Source: Psychrobacter fozii (GTDB lineage: Bacteria > Pseudomonadota > Gammaproteobacteria > Pseudomonadales > Moraxellaceae). From it: a stretch of DNA of 64,000 nucleotides. The position numbers and the translations under genes were made by a program. The stretch's first letter is position 1. Each line of letters starts with the position of its first letter. The DNA lies in assembly GCF_003217155.1 (NCBI RefSeq), contig NZ_QJSU01000003.1:62001-126000 (forward strand), given 5' to 3'. The notes beneath the pieces are model-generated. The model did no database searches. It was not told where the DNA came from and worked only from the letters and a program-made list of their open reading frames with translations. Shown piece after piece: positions 46,182-56,702 of this stretch.

Positions 46182-46208
46182 GATTGGTTATAATGGTTAT
46201 AACCAATC
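46182..46208. repeat. Perfect 12 bp inverted repeat between alaS and lysC
   Basis: GATTGGTTATAA, TGG, TTATAACCAATC: perfect arms and 3 bp centre, 45 bp beyond the alaS stop. It lacks a T run on either strand. It may be an operator, an mRNA 3' stabiliser or a Rho-dependent site. The rest of the 343 bp gap (45911-46253) holds only the tandem units. Confidence 0.7.
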
Positions 46209-46253
46209 ACGTATTGTACATTTGATCATACAGCTTTTCGCTCAGCTTACTGC

Positions 46254-48926
46254 TTAGCCAAGCTGTTCTGCAATCCAAGCAGGTAGTGCATCAATGACTG
46301 CTGCACTGTTGCCAGACTTTGGTGCGCCGCCTTGAGCATAGTCAGGCTTACCGCCACCTTTACCACCCAGCTCACCTGCCAAGTGACGAATGATATCACC
46401 CGCTTTTACTTTGGCTGTGACAGATTTCGCCACACTGGCTGCTAGGGCTAACTGATCGTCTTTATCACCCACCAATACAATCACACTGTCTGGAAGTTTC
46501 GATTTGATATCGTCCATCAGCGTGCGGATTGACTTACCATCGACACCGCTTAACATGCTGATAAGTACAGGCGTACCTGCGATAGTCTGCACGTCATCAA
46601 GTAAGTTGGCTGCTTGGGCACTGGCGATTTTTTGTTGCAGGCGTTCTAATTGTTTTTCTAGATCGCGTTGCTTATCTGCCATGGTACGTACACGCTGTGC
46701 AACTTCCGGGCGTTTTACTTTAAGCTGACTTGCAAGCTCGCTTAATTGTTGCTCGCTTTGCTGAATGTTTTTGACCGCATTCATACCAGTAACGGCTTCA
46801 ATACGGCGAATACCAGCAGCAATGCCTGACTCGCTCGTGATTTTCAACAGGCCAATATCACCAGTACGCTGTACATGCAAACCGCCACACAGCTCGATAG
46901 AGAAGGGCTTGCGTTGACCATCTACGATACTGTCTGTACCCATGGTAAGCACGCGAACGTCACTGCCGTACTTTTCACCAAACAGCGCCATTGCACCGTT
47001 TTTCATGGCTTCATCAATCGACATGTTCTCGATACGGGCAGGGGTATTGGCTTGAATTTGCTCATTGACGAGACGTTCGATACGGCTGATTTCAGCAATG
47101 CTAACGGGTCTGTCATAAGAGAAATCAAAACGTAATACTTCGCTTGATACTAGTGAGCCTTTTTGCGTAACCTCATCACCCAATACTTCTCTTAGCGCGG
47201 CATGTAACAGGTGAGTAGCCGAGTGGTTTTTGGCACTGGCGGCACGGATACTAGAGAGTACTTGCGCATCAGCCGTTTGTTTGGCGTTAATCTCACCCAT
47301 GGTGACAACACCATAGTGGATAATGGCTTGACCAGATTTTTTGGTATCTTGAACTTCAAAGACACCAGATGCGGTACGAATTTCACCCAGCTCACCAACC
47401 TGACCACCACCTTCGGCATAAAATGGGGTACGGTCAAGCACAACAACACCTTCCATACCTTCATTCAAGCTGTCTGCCGAATTGCCGTCTTGATAAAGCG
47501 CATCAATCGTTACGCCTTCTTCTTCAAGTTGCTCATAACCGATAAAGGTCGTTGGCGTCTCTACTTGAATGACTCTGCTATAATCGACGTCGAATTTACC
47601 AGCATCACGCGCACGCTCACGTTGTGCTTGCATGTGCTCATCGAACTCAGCCTCATTGATAACGATACCGCGCTCACGAGTGATGTCAGCGGTCAAATCA
47701 AGTGGGAAGCCATAAGTGTCATACAGCTTAAAGGCTGCTTCACCAGATAGCGTGTCACCATCTTGCAACCCTTCGAGCTCGCTGGCAAGCAAACGCAGCC
47801 CTTGCGCTAGTGTCTTAGCAAACTGTGTCTCTTCTTTTTGAATGGCATTTTCAATAGCGCTTTGCTTGTCTTTTAGCTCAGGATAGGCGTGGCCCATTTC
47901 AGCAACCAATGGTGCGACCATCTTATAGAAAAAGTCACCATCTGCACCCAGCTTGTTACCATGGCGCACCGCACGACGGATCACACGGCGTAGCACATAG
48001 CCACGGCCTTCATTGCTTGGTGTAACACCATCAGCAATCAAAAAGGCAACGGCACGAATATGATCAGCGATGACTTTCAATGATGATTGCTGCTCATTAT
48101 CAATCTCTAAAATCTCAGCTGCTGCATCCATCAAATGGATAAACAAATCGATCTCGTAGTTGCCATGGACGCCTTGCATGATCGCACTAATACGCTCAAG
48201 ACCCATGCCTGTATCCACACTAGGTGCTGGCAGTGGTAATAGCGTACCGTCTTTTTGACGGTTGAACTGCATAAATACACAGTTCCAAATCTCGATATAG
48301 CGGTCGCCATCTTCTTCAGGTGTGCCTGGTAGGCCGCCCTCGATATCTGCACCATGATCATAAAAGACTTCGGTACAAGGACCACAAGGACCAGTGTCGC
48401 CCATCGTCCAAAAGTTATCTGACGCATACGGCGCACCTTTGTTATCACCAATACGAATGATACGATCGCTTGGGATGCCGATATTCTTGTTCCAAATATC
48501 AAAGGCTTCATCATCGGTTTCATAGATGGTGACATAGAGACGGTCTTTATCAATTCCTAACCAGTCACTCGATGTCAAAAACTCCCAAATATACTCAATA
48601 CCGGCTTGCTTAAAGTAATCGCCAAACGAGAAGTTACCGAGCATCTCAAAGAACGTATGATGACGGGCAGTGTAGCCAACATTATCTAAGTCATTGTGTT
48701 TACCGCCAGCACGTACGCACTTTTGCGAGGACACAGCACGTGTATAGTCACGTGGCTCCATGCCCAAAAATGTCTCTTTAAACTGATTCATACCGGCATT
48801 GGTAAATAGTAATGTCGGATCGTTATGCGGAATCAGACTAGACGATGGGACTGTAGTGTGCTGCTTGCTTATGAAAAAATCGATAAAGGCTTGGCGAATA
48901 TCGGCTGAGCGAAATGGCTGGCTCAC
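46254..48926 (-). CDS. alaS: Alanyl-tRNA synthetase
   Basis: An 890-residue enzyme charging tRNA-Ala. The class II core has [18 protein letters not shown], then [32 protein letters not shown]. The editing domain has the zinc-binding [13 protein letters not shown] and CGGLHV. The C-terminal C-Ala domain ends with [19 protein letters not shown]. Length is close to the usual 875. Copy C of the interspersed repeat is upstream of its start. lysC and alaS lie in the same direction, an order that in many gammaproteobacteria continues to csrA, as here. Confidence 0.97.
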   Translation of the reverse strand: MSQPFRSADIRQAFIDFFISKQHTTVPSSSLIPHNDPTLLFTNAGMNQFKETFLGMEPRDYTRAVSSQKCVRAGGKHNDLDNVGYTARHHTFFEMLGNFSFGDYFKQAGIEYIWEFLTSSDWLGIDKDRLYVTIYETDDEAFDIWNKNIGIPSDRIIRIGDNKGAPYASDNFWTMGDTGPCGPCTEVFYDHGADIEGGLPGTPEEDGDRYIEIWNCVFMQFNRQKDGTLLPLPAPSVDTGMGLERISAIMQGVHGNYEIDLFIHLMDAAAEILEIDNEQQSSLKVIADHIRAVAFLIADGVTPSNEGRGYVLRRVIRRAVRHGNKLGADGDFFYKMVAPLVAEMGHAYPELKDKQSAIENAIQKEETQFAKTLAQGLRLLASELEGLQDGDTLSGEAAFKLYDTYGFPLDLTADITRERGIVINEAEFDEHMQAQRERARDAGKFDVDYSRVIQVETPTTFIGYEQLEEEGVTIDALYQDGNSADSLNEGMEGVVVLDRTPFYAEGGGQVGELGEIRTASGVFEVQDTKKSGQAIIHYGVVTMGEINAKQTADAQVLSSIRAASAKNHSATHLLHAALREVLGDEVTQKGSLVSSEVLRFDFSYDRPVSIAEISRIERLVNEQIQANTPARIENMSIDEAMKNGAMALFGEKYGSDVRVLTMGTDSIVDGQRKPFSIELCGGLHVQRTGDIGLLKITSESGIAAGIRRIEAVTGMNAVKNIQQSEQQLSELASQLKVKRPEVAQRVRTMADKQRDLEKQLERLQQKIASAQAANLLDDVQTIAGTPVLISMLSGVDGKSIRTLMDDIKSKLPDSVIVLVGDKDDQLALAASVAKSVTAKVKAGDIIRHLAGELGGKGGGKPDYAQGGAPKSGNSAAVIDALPAWIAEQLG

Positions 48927-49047
48927 AGCGGCTCCTTACTGACGGATAGAATTGAGTAGATGAAGTAAAATAATTTTGCAAGCGATTTTAGCACAAACGC
49001 CCAAGCTCTTGGTACAAGAGTTACAACTGCAGGGTTATTCTGTGGAT

Positions 49048-49157
49048 ATAGTCAATACTATATCAACCAGATAGCGCGTCAGGATTGCTAATTCTACTAG
49101 TCGTAGTGCTTTCACTTGCCTTCATTATTGTATCCAAATTATCTTGAGACGACCATA
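49048..49157. repeat. Interspersed intergenic repeat, copy C
   Basis: A 110 bp segment with ends ATAGTC and GACCAT, and the core TTCTACTAGTCGTAGTGCTT, then TATCCAAATTATCTTG, shared with A and B. It lies upstream of alaS and downstream of the DUF389 gene. Confidence 0.8.
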
Positions 49158-49199
49158 GCCAGTATTTTAAAGCATTACAAAATCTGGCTCGCAAATGAA

Positions 49200-50963
49200 T
49201 TAGTTGGTCAAAATCGCTGCATCAGTTTCGTCCAATCTATCTTGTATCAATGGATTGGATTCAATCACCTGTACTGGCAAGTAGCGCAGTTGTAGTTTAA
49301 TGGGTAAATATTTGGGAAAGTTTGTCGCCATATCTTGGGTAATCGCTAATTCAATTTGACGGACATCGTATGAGCTAGGCGTTGTTTCCCCGCGAATAAC
49401 AGCACGTACGACTTGGTTGTCATCGACAGTTTCGAATTGGGTATTGGTTAGCACGTTGCCCTTATCAATGAAGTAACTATTGATGGTTTCTTTAACGCTA
49501 CTCTCAAACACTTGCTGTTTTGCATTGGTCTGTAGATTGATAGTTAAATAAGTACCCAAGCCGCCTAGCAATAATAAAGTCACAGCGTTACGTCGCAAAA
49601 AAGTTAAGTAGGTGTTTGATTTATAATCGTCATCAACCAAACGGCGGAACCCTAGCAGCCAAAGCACTAAGGCATTGGTAAATTGAATCGCAATAATGTT
49701 GGTGATGGCTAATAAAAACGCACCGAGTCCGAGCTGTAGCTCACCATTAGCCAATAAAATACCACTAGCAGCCAGTGGTGGCACCAGTGCTGTGGCAACG
49801 GCTACGCCCACAACGGCAACCGAGAGGTGCGGCGAGACCATCGCATAAGCACCAGCAGTACCACCTGCTAGAGCAATCATCAAATCCATGGATGTTGGCT
49901 GAGTACGGGACAGTATTTCTGCTGTTAAAGGCTGATCTTTGTGTAGCCACCCCACGATAAAGCCAACCAATATCACCAATGACACACCGATGAGCATGGT
50001 GATAAGTGACCTGCGCAGTAGCGGCATACGATGGTCAATAATGGCTAATGCGACACCAGTAATCGGTCCTAGCATCATGGCCACTAACATAGCTCCAATG
50101 ACCACCGCTGCTGAGTTGGTCACCAGTCCATAACTGGCGATAATGGCAGACAGTATGTTCATGATGAAATACATTTTGCTAGGCAGCGCATTGGCTTCAA
50201 TTCTTACTCGGACTTCTGGATAATCTACTTTTTGATTGCTAAATTGCTCGGCAACAAACTGTTTATAAGATTCTAGTTTGGCCTCTTTTTGTTCTTTAAC
50301 TTCTTCCTCTTGTGCTTCTTGATCGTTAGCCTCGTCTTTTACAGTATCCTCTATATTTTTCTGACCATCTTGTTTTGTGCCAGTTTCAGGCTTATTTGCA
50401 ATAGCGTTTGTTGATTCGTTGACTAACTGCTCTGTATTCGTATTATTTTTTAGCGAGCGGTCTTCTATATCACTATCAGAAACGGTTACTTCAGCGTCAG
50501 CTTCTTCTTGAGAGGCTTGCTTAGTGCTGTCATCATCATCTTGAATTCTTTTTGTAGCTTCAGAGTTCGCTAAGTTAGCACTCTCAAAATCAGTGCTATT
50601 TGAATCTATTTCAGTCTCTGATGTTAGGTCTTCAGGAGAAGGCTGTGATTTATCATCAGAGGTGTCGGATTCAGAGGTTGTGGTATCAGGTGTCTCTAAT
50701 GTCGCAACTGCTACATCTGGACTGATCGATTCTATGATTACTTTTGCGTCAGGATTTTGTGTATCTGCCATGTCCTTATCGGATTCATTTTCGTCATGAT
50801 GCTCTAAATACTCTGAAGATTCAGCATTTTTTGCAGTGATGTCTGGCTCAGAGTTATCAGTCTCATTCGCTACTATAGCGTGTTCTTTTTCAGGCTTAGT
50901 CATCGCTAATGAGTCTTTGGTAGCGCTCGTGTTATTAGACGATTTTTCTTCAGATGAGGTCAT
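49200..50963 (-). CDS. DUF389 (TIGR00341-type) membrane protein with long acidic N-terminus
   Basis: A 587-residue protein. Residues 1 to about 230 are a disordered, Glu/Asp/Ser/Thr-rich region with no hydrophobic segment. Residues about 255-455 carry at least five membrane segments including NSAAVVIGAMLVAMMLGPITG and GTAGAYAMVSPHLSVAVVGVAVATALVPPLAASG, typical of DUF389. A soluble C-terminal part follows. Function of the family is unknown. The extension is far longer than in common relatives and could be a cytosolic interaction region. Confidence 0.85.
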   Translation of the reverse strand: MTSSEEKSSNNTSATKDSLAMTKPEKEHAIVANETDNSEPDITAKNAESSEYLEHHDENESDKDMADTQNPDAKVIIESISPDVAVATLETPDTTTSESDTSDDKSQPSPEDLTSETEIDSNSTDFESANLANSEATKRIQDDDDSTKQASQEEADAEVTVSDSDIEDRSLKNNTNTEQLVNESTNAIANKPETGTKQDGQKNIEDTVKDEANDQEAQEEEVKEQKEAKLESYKQFVAEQFSNQKVDYPEVRVRIEANALPSKMYFIMNILSAIIASYGLVTNSAAVVIGAMLVAMMLGPITGVALAIIDHRMPLLRRSLITMLIGVSLVILVGFIVGWLHKDQPLTAEILSRTQPTSMDLMIALAGGTAGAYAMVSPHLSVAVVGVAVATALVPPLAASGILLANGELQLGLGAFLLAITNIIAIQFTNALVLWLLGFRRLVDDDYKSNTYLTFLRRNAVTLLLLGGLGTYLTINLQTNAKQQVFESSVKETINSYFIDKGNVLTNTQFETVDDNQVVRAVIRGETTPSSYDVRQIELAITQDMATNFPKYLPIKLQLRYLPVQVIESNPLIQDRLDETDAAILTN

Positions 50964-51251
50964 AGCAAGTAGCTTTCTTAAAAAGTAAAAGAAAGTCGTT
51001 ATTGTAATGATAAATGGAGGAAGGTATATGAGTTTTTTGCGAACAAGAAGGGAAGTTAGTCGGTAACTGATAATAGCTGAAAGGTAATATTTATGATATT
51101 GAGACTACCAGAACAAAACCTTAATATTAACATGGCTTTTGCTCTGAATCATCTGTTATGGCTATTCTATGGGTCTATATTAAATACTTACTTTTAATGT
51201 GGGTTTAGTGTATAAAGGTACTATATCCACAATAAAAGTAAGGAGTATCTT

Positions 51252-51464
51252 ATGAACTGGCCATTATTTTCTGTCATTTATTCAATAGCAGCAACCGTTA
51301 CCATTGGTGTGTTTATAGTTGCCACGTTAGTAACAGGTTTTAATGAGATATTGCATGTGCAAATAGCAGTCGCGTTGGGAATTTTGGTATCTATCCCAGC
51401 AGGATTATTCTTTACCAAAAAAGTCGGTAGTATCACTGGCAATGAGGAAGGGTATAAAGTGTAG
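51252..51464 (+). CDS. Small two-helix membrane protein, function unknown
   Basis: A 70-residue protein with two hydrophobic segments (about 5-28 and 35-54) and a short charged tail. AAGGAG at 51239-51244 gives good support for the start, and the frame ends close to a terminator, so it is likely a real gene. No family is recognised. Confidence 0.7.
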   Translation: MNWPLFSVIYSIAATVTIGVFIVATLVTGFNEILHVQIAVALGILVSIPAGLFFTKKVGSITGNEEGYKV

Positions 51465-51569
51465 GGCATTTTGAACACTCACAGATAGTCTCTGTCAGCG
51501 CCACGATTGAATGTTTAACACGCTTTAAGATATCTTGAGGATATTCAACCATCATTTATGTTCAACCAT

Positions 51570-51604
51570 AAAAAAGACCTTGATATATTTCAAGGTCTTT
51601 TTTA
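51570..51604. terminator. Terminator between the small membrane protein gene and the L,D-transpeptidase gene
   Basis: AAAAAAGACCTTGA / TCAAGGTCTTTTTT stem, A and T runs on either side, between convergent genes. Confidence 0.9.
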
Positions 51605-51624
51605 GTAACTATAATAGTGAAGCG

Positions 51625-52974
51625 TTATTGAAGTTCAACTACTGCGCCATTTTCAACGTTTGCATAAACCTCTAGCACATCCCAGTTGGTCAAACGAACA
51701 CAACCTGCTGATCCTTGACGACTGATGCCTTCAGGTACTGGTGAACCATGTAAACCATAAGAAGGTTTAGACAATCCCATCCAAACAACGCCTACTGGAT
51801 TATTTGGTCCTGGTGCGATCATATGCACTTTCTTTTGAGCACCTTCGCCGACTGTTGACTTATACCAAGGCATTTTTACTTTATTGATGATCTTGAACGT
51901 ACCTTTTGGTGATGGTGTAGCAGCACTACCGACAGTCGTCGGATAGGTAGCAACCAGTTTGTCACCATTGTATGCATACAGGGTTTGGTCTGCTTTGTTA
52001 GCAACAATACGGTTGATACGTTGGTTAAGCTCGCCACGGTTGTTCAATACTGTGATGGTTTCACCAACTTTGTATTCTTTGTTCTTGTTCAACTTATCAA
52101 GGTAGCGTACGTCCATGTGGAAACGTTCGCCGAGCATCTCTTTGATGTCTTGATAATACAAACCTTTCATTTTTGACTTGGCTTCTGAACCAGAAGGAGT
52201 AGTCGCAAAGTTGGTATCAAGATCTGCTTTAGTCAGCGTATAGGTGACCAGTACAGGCTTATTAGCAGGAATGTTTTTGATCAAAGCATCCCATGTTTTT
52301 TGGTCCATTTTACCGTTAGCAGTCAAACCTTTCATGGTTTGAAAGTTGATAAGGGCTTTTTTACTGTTCATACCCCATCCACCATCGATAGGACCAGGAG
52401 ACGCATGGTTCCAATCCAGTAACGCTTGCATCTTGATAGTCATCGCTGAGTTGACTTTCATGTTTGGTGACCAGACAGAACTATTCACTTGCTTGGCATA
52501 GTTTGATAGGTTCAAGGTAGTGTGTCTTTTACCATCTTTGTCTTCGATATTTTTGATGGTAGGGTCATCACTAAAGTCTTGACGTTTTTCGTTTTCAGGC
52601 AATTCAAAAGAAAGTGGATCAGATGAATCGATAGAGGCTAGGTTGCTAGGAGCAGCAACCGCTTGACCTTCGCTTATATCGTCAGTACGGTCAGCCTGCT
52701 CATCTTTACGCATCAGCTCAGCTGCGCTCATATTATCAGGCGCCGCCGCTTTCGGTGCTTGTTTTGAATCGATTAGCTGCGTCATGTTGTCAGTCGCTGT
52801 ACGACTGTCTAACGAGTTGCTGCGATTTTCTTGCACATTGAGGCTAACTTTTTTCGCAAGCGAATCCGCTGTACGTACTGGCAATGTGCGAGTCGTATCG
52901 GCAGTGGCAGCAATGGCACTAACGCTGACAGCAGCGATAGAAATAGCAGTAATAATAGGCTTTATTTTCATCAT
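51625..52974 (-). CDS. L,D-transpeptidase (YkuD family) with peptidoglycan-binding domain
   Basis: A 449-residue exported enzyme that should form 3-3 cross-links or attach proteins to peptidoglycan. A signal peptide covers about residues 1-23 (ISIAAVSVSAIAA). A long linker with charged, low-complexity sequence (about 25-150) precedes a peptidoglycan-binding fold (VNSAMTIKMQALLDWNHASPG, then KALINFQTMKGLTANGKMDQKTWDALI, about 175-235). The catalytic YkuD domain has His409 and Cys425 in SAGCVRL. The same layout is seen in YcbB/LdtD-like proteins, but this one is shorter. Confidence 0.9.
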   Translation of the reverse strand: MMKIKPIITAISIAAVSVSAIAATADTTRTLPVRTADSLAKKVSLNVQENRSNSLDSRTATDNMTQLIDSKQAPKAAAPDNMSAAELMRKDEQADRTDDISEGQAVAAPSNLASIDSSDPLSFELPENEKRQDFSDDPTIKNIEDKDGKRHTTLNLSNYAKQVNSSVWSPNMKVNSAMTIKMQALLDWNHASPGPIDGGWGMNSKKALINFQTMKGLTANGKMDQKTWDALIKNIPANKPVLVTYTLTKADLDTNFATTPSGSEAKSKMKGLYYQDIKEMLGERFHMDVRYLDKLNKNKEYKVGETITVLNNRGELNQRINRIVANKADQTLYAYNGDKLVATYPTTVGSAATPSPKGTFKIINKVKMPWYKSTVGEGAQKKVHMIAPGPNNPVGVVWMGLSKPSYGLHGSPVPEGISRQGSAGCVRLTNWDVLEVYANVENGAVVELQ

Positions 52975-53329
52975 GTTGAATCACTTGTAGTTGGTACTAA
53001 TGTGGCTATTATGCGCATAATTTGGATGCTTCGCAAACTTTAGACACATCTTTTTTCACTTAATGCTTGCCAAACGTCAACTGCTGACGTATTCACTACA
53101 GTTGGGTAATAACTGAGCGAGAGTTTAGATAGGGTAATAGCTCATGATATGACTGAAGTTAATTACATTTCCTATTATCTCTACAAACACAAAAATGCAA
53201 ATATTGGCGCTACTTAGTGTTTATGTCTATAATGTATAATTAGAATATTAATTAATAGATCGGCTTTTAGTAGAAGCGACTTAACCCACCCACATGTCGT
53301 CAACGAACATGTAATCAGCAAGGTATGAT
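52975..53329. other. Divergent intergenic region, L,D-transpeptidase / prmB
   Basis: 355 bp. A 14 bp perfect palindrome, ATTATGCGCATAAT, at 53008-53021 is 34 bp upstream of the transpeptidase start and may be an operator. Both promoters must lie here; none is clear. Confidence 0.45.
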
Positions 53330-54496
53330 ATGTCAGAAGACCAAACAATGAGCGCAGAAGAGTTTCAAAACCAGTACTTCAATGACGATAGTCTAGAAGA
53401 TAATATGGCGTTTGATTTGGAGTCTGGGCTTCTCGGTGAGGACGATCAATTTGCCAATTTGCATGCAGAGCTAGAAGAAGCGCGAGAGCAGCTCGTTAGT
53501 ATTCGCGATTTCATTCGTTTTTCAGTGACTCAACTACGCAATTATGATGTGGTTGTCGCCCAAGGTACTACCGATGAATTCGCAGAGGCGTCTGCCATTG
53601 TATTGCATTCATTGTCTCTAGACTGGTCAGCGAACGAGCAGATTCTTGATTGTCGTTTGACGACTTCAGAGAAACAGCTAGTGCTAAGCCTGCTAGAAGA
53701 GCGCATCGCTGAACGTAAGCCACTCAGTTATTTGATTAACTTGTCATACTTCTGTGATTTGCCTTTTTATGTCGATGAGCGTGTTTTGATTCCACGTTCA
53801 CCGATAGCAGAATTGATACGTCAGCAGTTTCATCCTTACTTTGAGGTGACTGAATTGGCCAAGCCTTTAGGAATCAGTCCTAACGAGCAAGGCGCAGCAT
53901 TTTACGATCATGGTTTAGACGTCAAGCAACTGTCGCAGCCTGAGCGTATTTTGGATATGTGTACCGGTTCTGGCTGTATTGCTATCGCGCTTGCGACCCG
54001 TTTCGTCGATGCATTGGTTGATGCTGTCGATATCGATAAAGGTGCGCTGGAAGTAGCGATGGTCAACGTTGATCATCATGATCTTGGTCATCAGGTTAAT
54101 GTGATTGAATCAGATCTGTTTGCGAAGATTCCTACTGAAAACCAGTATGAGCTCATCGTCACCAACCCACCGTATGTCGATGCGGCCATCATGGCAGACT
54201 TGCCACCTGAGTTTTTATATGAGCCTGAGCATGCACTAGCTGCCGGTCAAGATGGCTTAGACTTGGTACATCGTATCTTGTTTGAAGCACCAGACTATCT
54301 AAGTCCAGAAGGTCTGCTAATCTGCGAAGTGGGCGATAGCGAATGGGCATTAAAACAAGCCTATCCTGAAATCCAGCTTGACTGGTTAAAGTTTGCCCAC
54401 GGCGGTCATGGTGTTTTTGCGATTACCTATGATGAGCTCATGACCCATCGTCAGTTGTTTGCCTCTTATGTACAGCTATTAGACAGCATTCAATAG
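53330..54496 (+). CDS. prmB: Ribosomal protein L3 N5-glutamine methyltransferase PrmB
   Basis: A 388-residue SAM-dependent enzyme methylating a glutamine of ribosomal protein L3. It has PLSYLINLSYFCDLPFYVDERVLIPRSPIAELI, split over the typical N-terminal domain, the SAM motif ILDMCTGSGCIAIALA and the catalytic NPPY in LIVTNPPYVDAA, followed by AAGQDGLDLV. E. coli PrmB is 310 residues; the first ~70 here are an acidic extension. aroC follows in the same direction 114 bp later, as in many gammaproteobacteria, which supports PrmB over PrmC. Confidence 0.93.
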   Translation: MSEDQTMSAEEFQNQYFNDDSLEDNMAFDLESGLLGEDDQFANLHAELEEAREQLVSIRDFIRFSVTQLRNYDVVVAQGTTDEFAEASAIVLHSLSLDWSANEQILDCRLTTSEKQLVLSLLEERIAERKPLSYLINLSYFCDLPFYVDERVLIPRSPIAELIRQQFHPYFEVTELAKPLGISPNEQGAAFYDHGLDVKQLSQPERILDMCTGSGCIAIALATRFVDALVDAVDIDKGALEVAMVNVDHHDLGHQVNVIESDLFAKIPTENQYELIVTNPPYVDAAIMADLPPEFLYEPEHALAAGQDGLDLVHRILFEAPDYLSPEGLLICEVGDSEWALKQAYPEIQLDWLKFAHGGHGVFAITYDELMTHRQLFASYVQLLDSIQ

Positions 54497-54610
54497 TCAA
54501 ATATGGGTCGTGACTAGGTACTGATTATCATAACAATCGGTCATTTTCGTCACAGTCACAAACGATTGATAAAATAAGCATAAGTTGTGTTTACTTATTT
54601 AAGGATAGAT

Positions 54611-55714
54611 ATGGCAGGCAATAGTATCGGACAGGTTTTCACTGTCACTACGTGTGGAGAGTCGCATGGCGCAGGCCTTATGGCTATCGTCGATGGCGTG
54701 CCACCCGGTTTGGTTTTGTCTGAAGAGGATTTGCAAGTAGACTTAGATCGCCGTAAACCGGGCACGTCTAAGTACTCGACTCAGCGCCGTGAATCTGACG
54801 AAGTTGAGATTATCTCTGGCGTCTTTGAGGGTAAAACGACAGGTACGTCTATTGGCTTACTGATTCGTAATACCAATCAAAAATCTAAAGATTATAGCGA
54901 GATTAAAGATACTTTTCGTCCGGGTCATGCCGACTATACCTATAGTATGAAATATGGCTTTCGCGATTATCGTGGCGGTGGTCGTTCATCAGCACGTGAG
55001 ACGGCGATGCGCGTTGCGGCTGGTGCTATTGCAAAGAAATATCTGCAAGACCGTCTAGGCGTGCAAGTCCGTGGTCATGTGACTCAGATTGGCAATGAAT
55101 ATAGTAACGTCACAGATGTTAGCCAAATTGATTGGGAATTCGTAAATAGTAATCCATTTTTTTGTGCTGACAAAGAGGCGGTGACTCGTTTTGAGTCATT
55201 AATTGATAACTTGCGCCGTGAGGGCACCAGTTGTGGTGCTCGTCTAGAAGTTATCGCAAGCGGTGTCCCTGTTGGACTTGGCGAGCCAGTTTTTGATCGA
55301 TTAGATGCAGATATTGCTCATGCCATGATGAGCATCAATGCGGTAAAAGGCGTTGAAGTTGGTGATGGTATGGCAGTGGCTGGGCAGTTCGGTCACAGCT
55401 CTCGTGATGAGCTAACACCAGACGGTTTCACTGCCAATCATGCTGGCGGTATACTGGGCGGTATCTCATCCGGGCAAGACATCCGTGTCAGTATCGCTTT
55501 GAAGCCAACGTCTAGTATTACCACCGCTGGCAAGAGTATCAATACGCAAGGTGAGTCGATCGATATGCTGACCAAGGGTCGTCATGATCCGTGCGTTGGT
55601 GTCCGTGCCACGCCTATCGCAGAAGCCATGCTAGCGATTGTATTGCTCGATCATTACCTGCGTCATCGTGGTCAAAATGGCGATGTGAAGCAGCCGGTAG
55701 AGTCGATTACTTAG
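54611..55714 (+). CDS. aroC: Chorismate synthase
   Basis: A 367-residue, FMN-dependent enzyme making chorismate, the last shared step of aromatic synthesis. ATG 54611, preceded by AAGGAT, gives the usual start [20 protein letters not shown]; an in-frame ATG at 54587 lies upstream without a ribosome site. Further landmarks are [45 protein letters not shown] and [15 protein letters not shown]. No aro gene is nearby. Confidence 0.97.
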   Translation: MAGNSIGQVFTVTTCGESHGAGLMAIVDGVPPGLVLSEEDLQVDLDRRKPGTSKYSTQRRESDEVEIISGVFEGKTTGTSIGLLIRNTNQKSKDYSEIKDTFRPGHADYTYSMKYGFRDYRGGGRSSARETAMRVAAGAIAKKYLQDRLGVQVRGHVTQIGNEYSNVTDVSQIDWEFVNSNPFFCADKEAVTRFESLIDNLRREGTSCGARLEVIASGVPVGLGEPVFDRLDADIAHAMMSINAVKGVEVGDGMAVAGQFGHSSRDELTPDGFTANHAGGILGGISSGQDIRVSIALKPTSSITTAGKSINTQGESIDMLTKGRHDPCVGVRATPIAEAMLAIVLLDHYLRHRGQNGDVKQPVESIT

Positions 55715-55860
55715 TCGTTTGGTTTAGCTAATTATTCAAGAAAAGTCTTTTCTCTGTCGATGGGTTTCATTGATAAGGTAAAAGACTTTTCTATTTTAGA
55801 ACTTATAAGCTATCGAACTGTAATGAACTTTACCAATGAGCTTTTACACCTTGAAGCTAC

Positions 55861-56364
55861 TTATCCTTCTGTGACAATGATATTTTTAGCAGAATGTAAA
55901 AATATTCTTCTATAACAAAAATTCTTGTTATATCCTCTAGCTTCTGCGTATTGCTCATGAATAATAATTTCATAGTCGCAAAAGCCATCTGCTGAAAATA
56001 TAAAGTCGCTACCTTGACTCTCTATAATTGGGACAAGGTCACCATCATTATCATATACGCGCGTACCCCAACCTACTGATATGTCTATCGGCTGCTTTGC
56101 TGTTTGAGTACTAAAACGAATTGAATATTGCGTCTTACCTTTAGGTGTGATAACTAAACTTTGTTGCTTGTCTATCTCTTCTAAGCTTGGGTCTGTGCTT
56201 TTAGAAAAATACTCGCCTTTTACTGAGTAAATATCATAGTCTGTTTTATTGATTAATTTAATATGAGTAGCAAAAAATTCGCTGTAAATAAACAATACTG
56301 TAAGAAATAGTAGTAACAATTTTAGTGGTTTGTTTCGTGATGACATAGTAATCATAATATGCAC
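55861..56364 (-). CDS. Hypothetical membrane-anchored protein
   Basis: A 167-residue protein of unknown function. A hydrophobic anchor (about 12-30: KLLLLFLTVLFIYSEFF) is followed by a likely periplasmic domain of beta character with two Cys (GFCDYE and NFCYRR). No family is recognised. Possible starts are ATG 56364, 56355 and 56346, all without a strong ribosome site; the last gives MSSRNKPLKLLLLF. It lies 8 bp after the 76-codon gene and may be translated with it. Confidence 0.6.
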   Translation of the reverse strand: MHIMITMSSRNKPLKLLLLFLTVLFIYSEFFATHIKLINKTDYDIYSVKGEYFSKSTDPSLEEIDKQQSLVITPKGKTQYSIRFSTQTAKQPIDISVGWGTRVYDNDGDLVPIIESQGSDFIFSADGFCDYEIIIHEQYAEARGYNKNFCYRRIFLHSAKNIIVTEG

Positions 56365-56372
56365 TTAATAAT

Positions 56373-56603
56373 TTAAGCCGCTATTTGATAAGCATCAATA
56401 GCCACACACCGCTGATGGCGAAATACCAATAATACCTGCTGACTGGGAATAGCGAGCCAATGTCCAAACTCAATACTATCGATACCTTGATTTGACAAAA
56501 TCTGTGCGCAATGATGACGACTATATCCTAGCAAGCTCTCAATCAATTGACCTGCGATAAGCTTGTTATTAACAATATGGTTGGTAATAAGTGTGTGTTG
56601 CAT
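56373..56603 (-). CDS. Small hypothetical protein
   Basis: A 76-residue protein, MQHTLITNHIVNNKLIAG onwards, with no signal peptide or membrane segment and no recognised family. The AAGGAT ribosome site upstream is good. It lies 99 bp downstream of creC on the same strand and 8 bp before the next unknown gene, so the three may share a transcript. Confidence 0.6.
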   Translation of the reverse strand: MQHTLITNHIVNNKLIAGQLIESLLGYSRHHCAQILSNQGIDSIEFGHWLAIPSQQVLLVFRHQRCVAIDAYQIAA

Positions 56604-56702
56604 CGTATTTCTATCCTTAATCTGTCTTACGAATTTGAATAACGCTATCGTAAGATAATAAGATAGAAAACCTGTGTAGGAATGATGGAAGTTTAATGAA
56701 TT

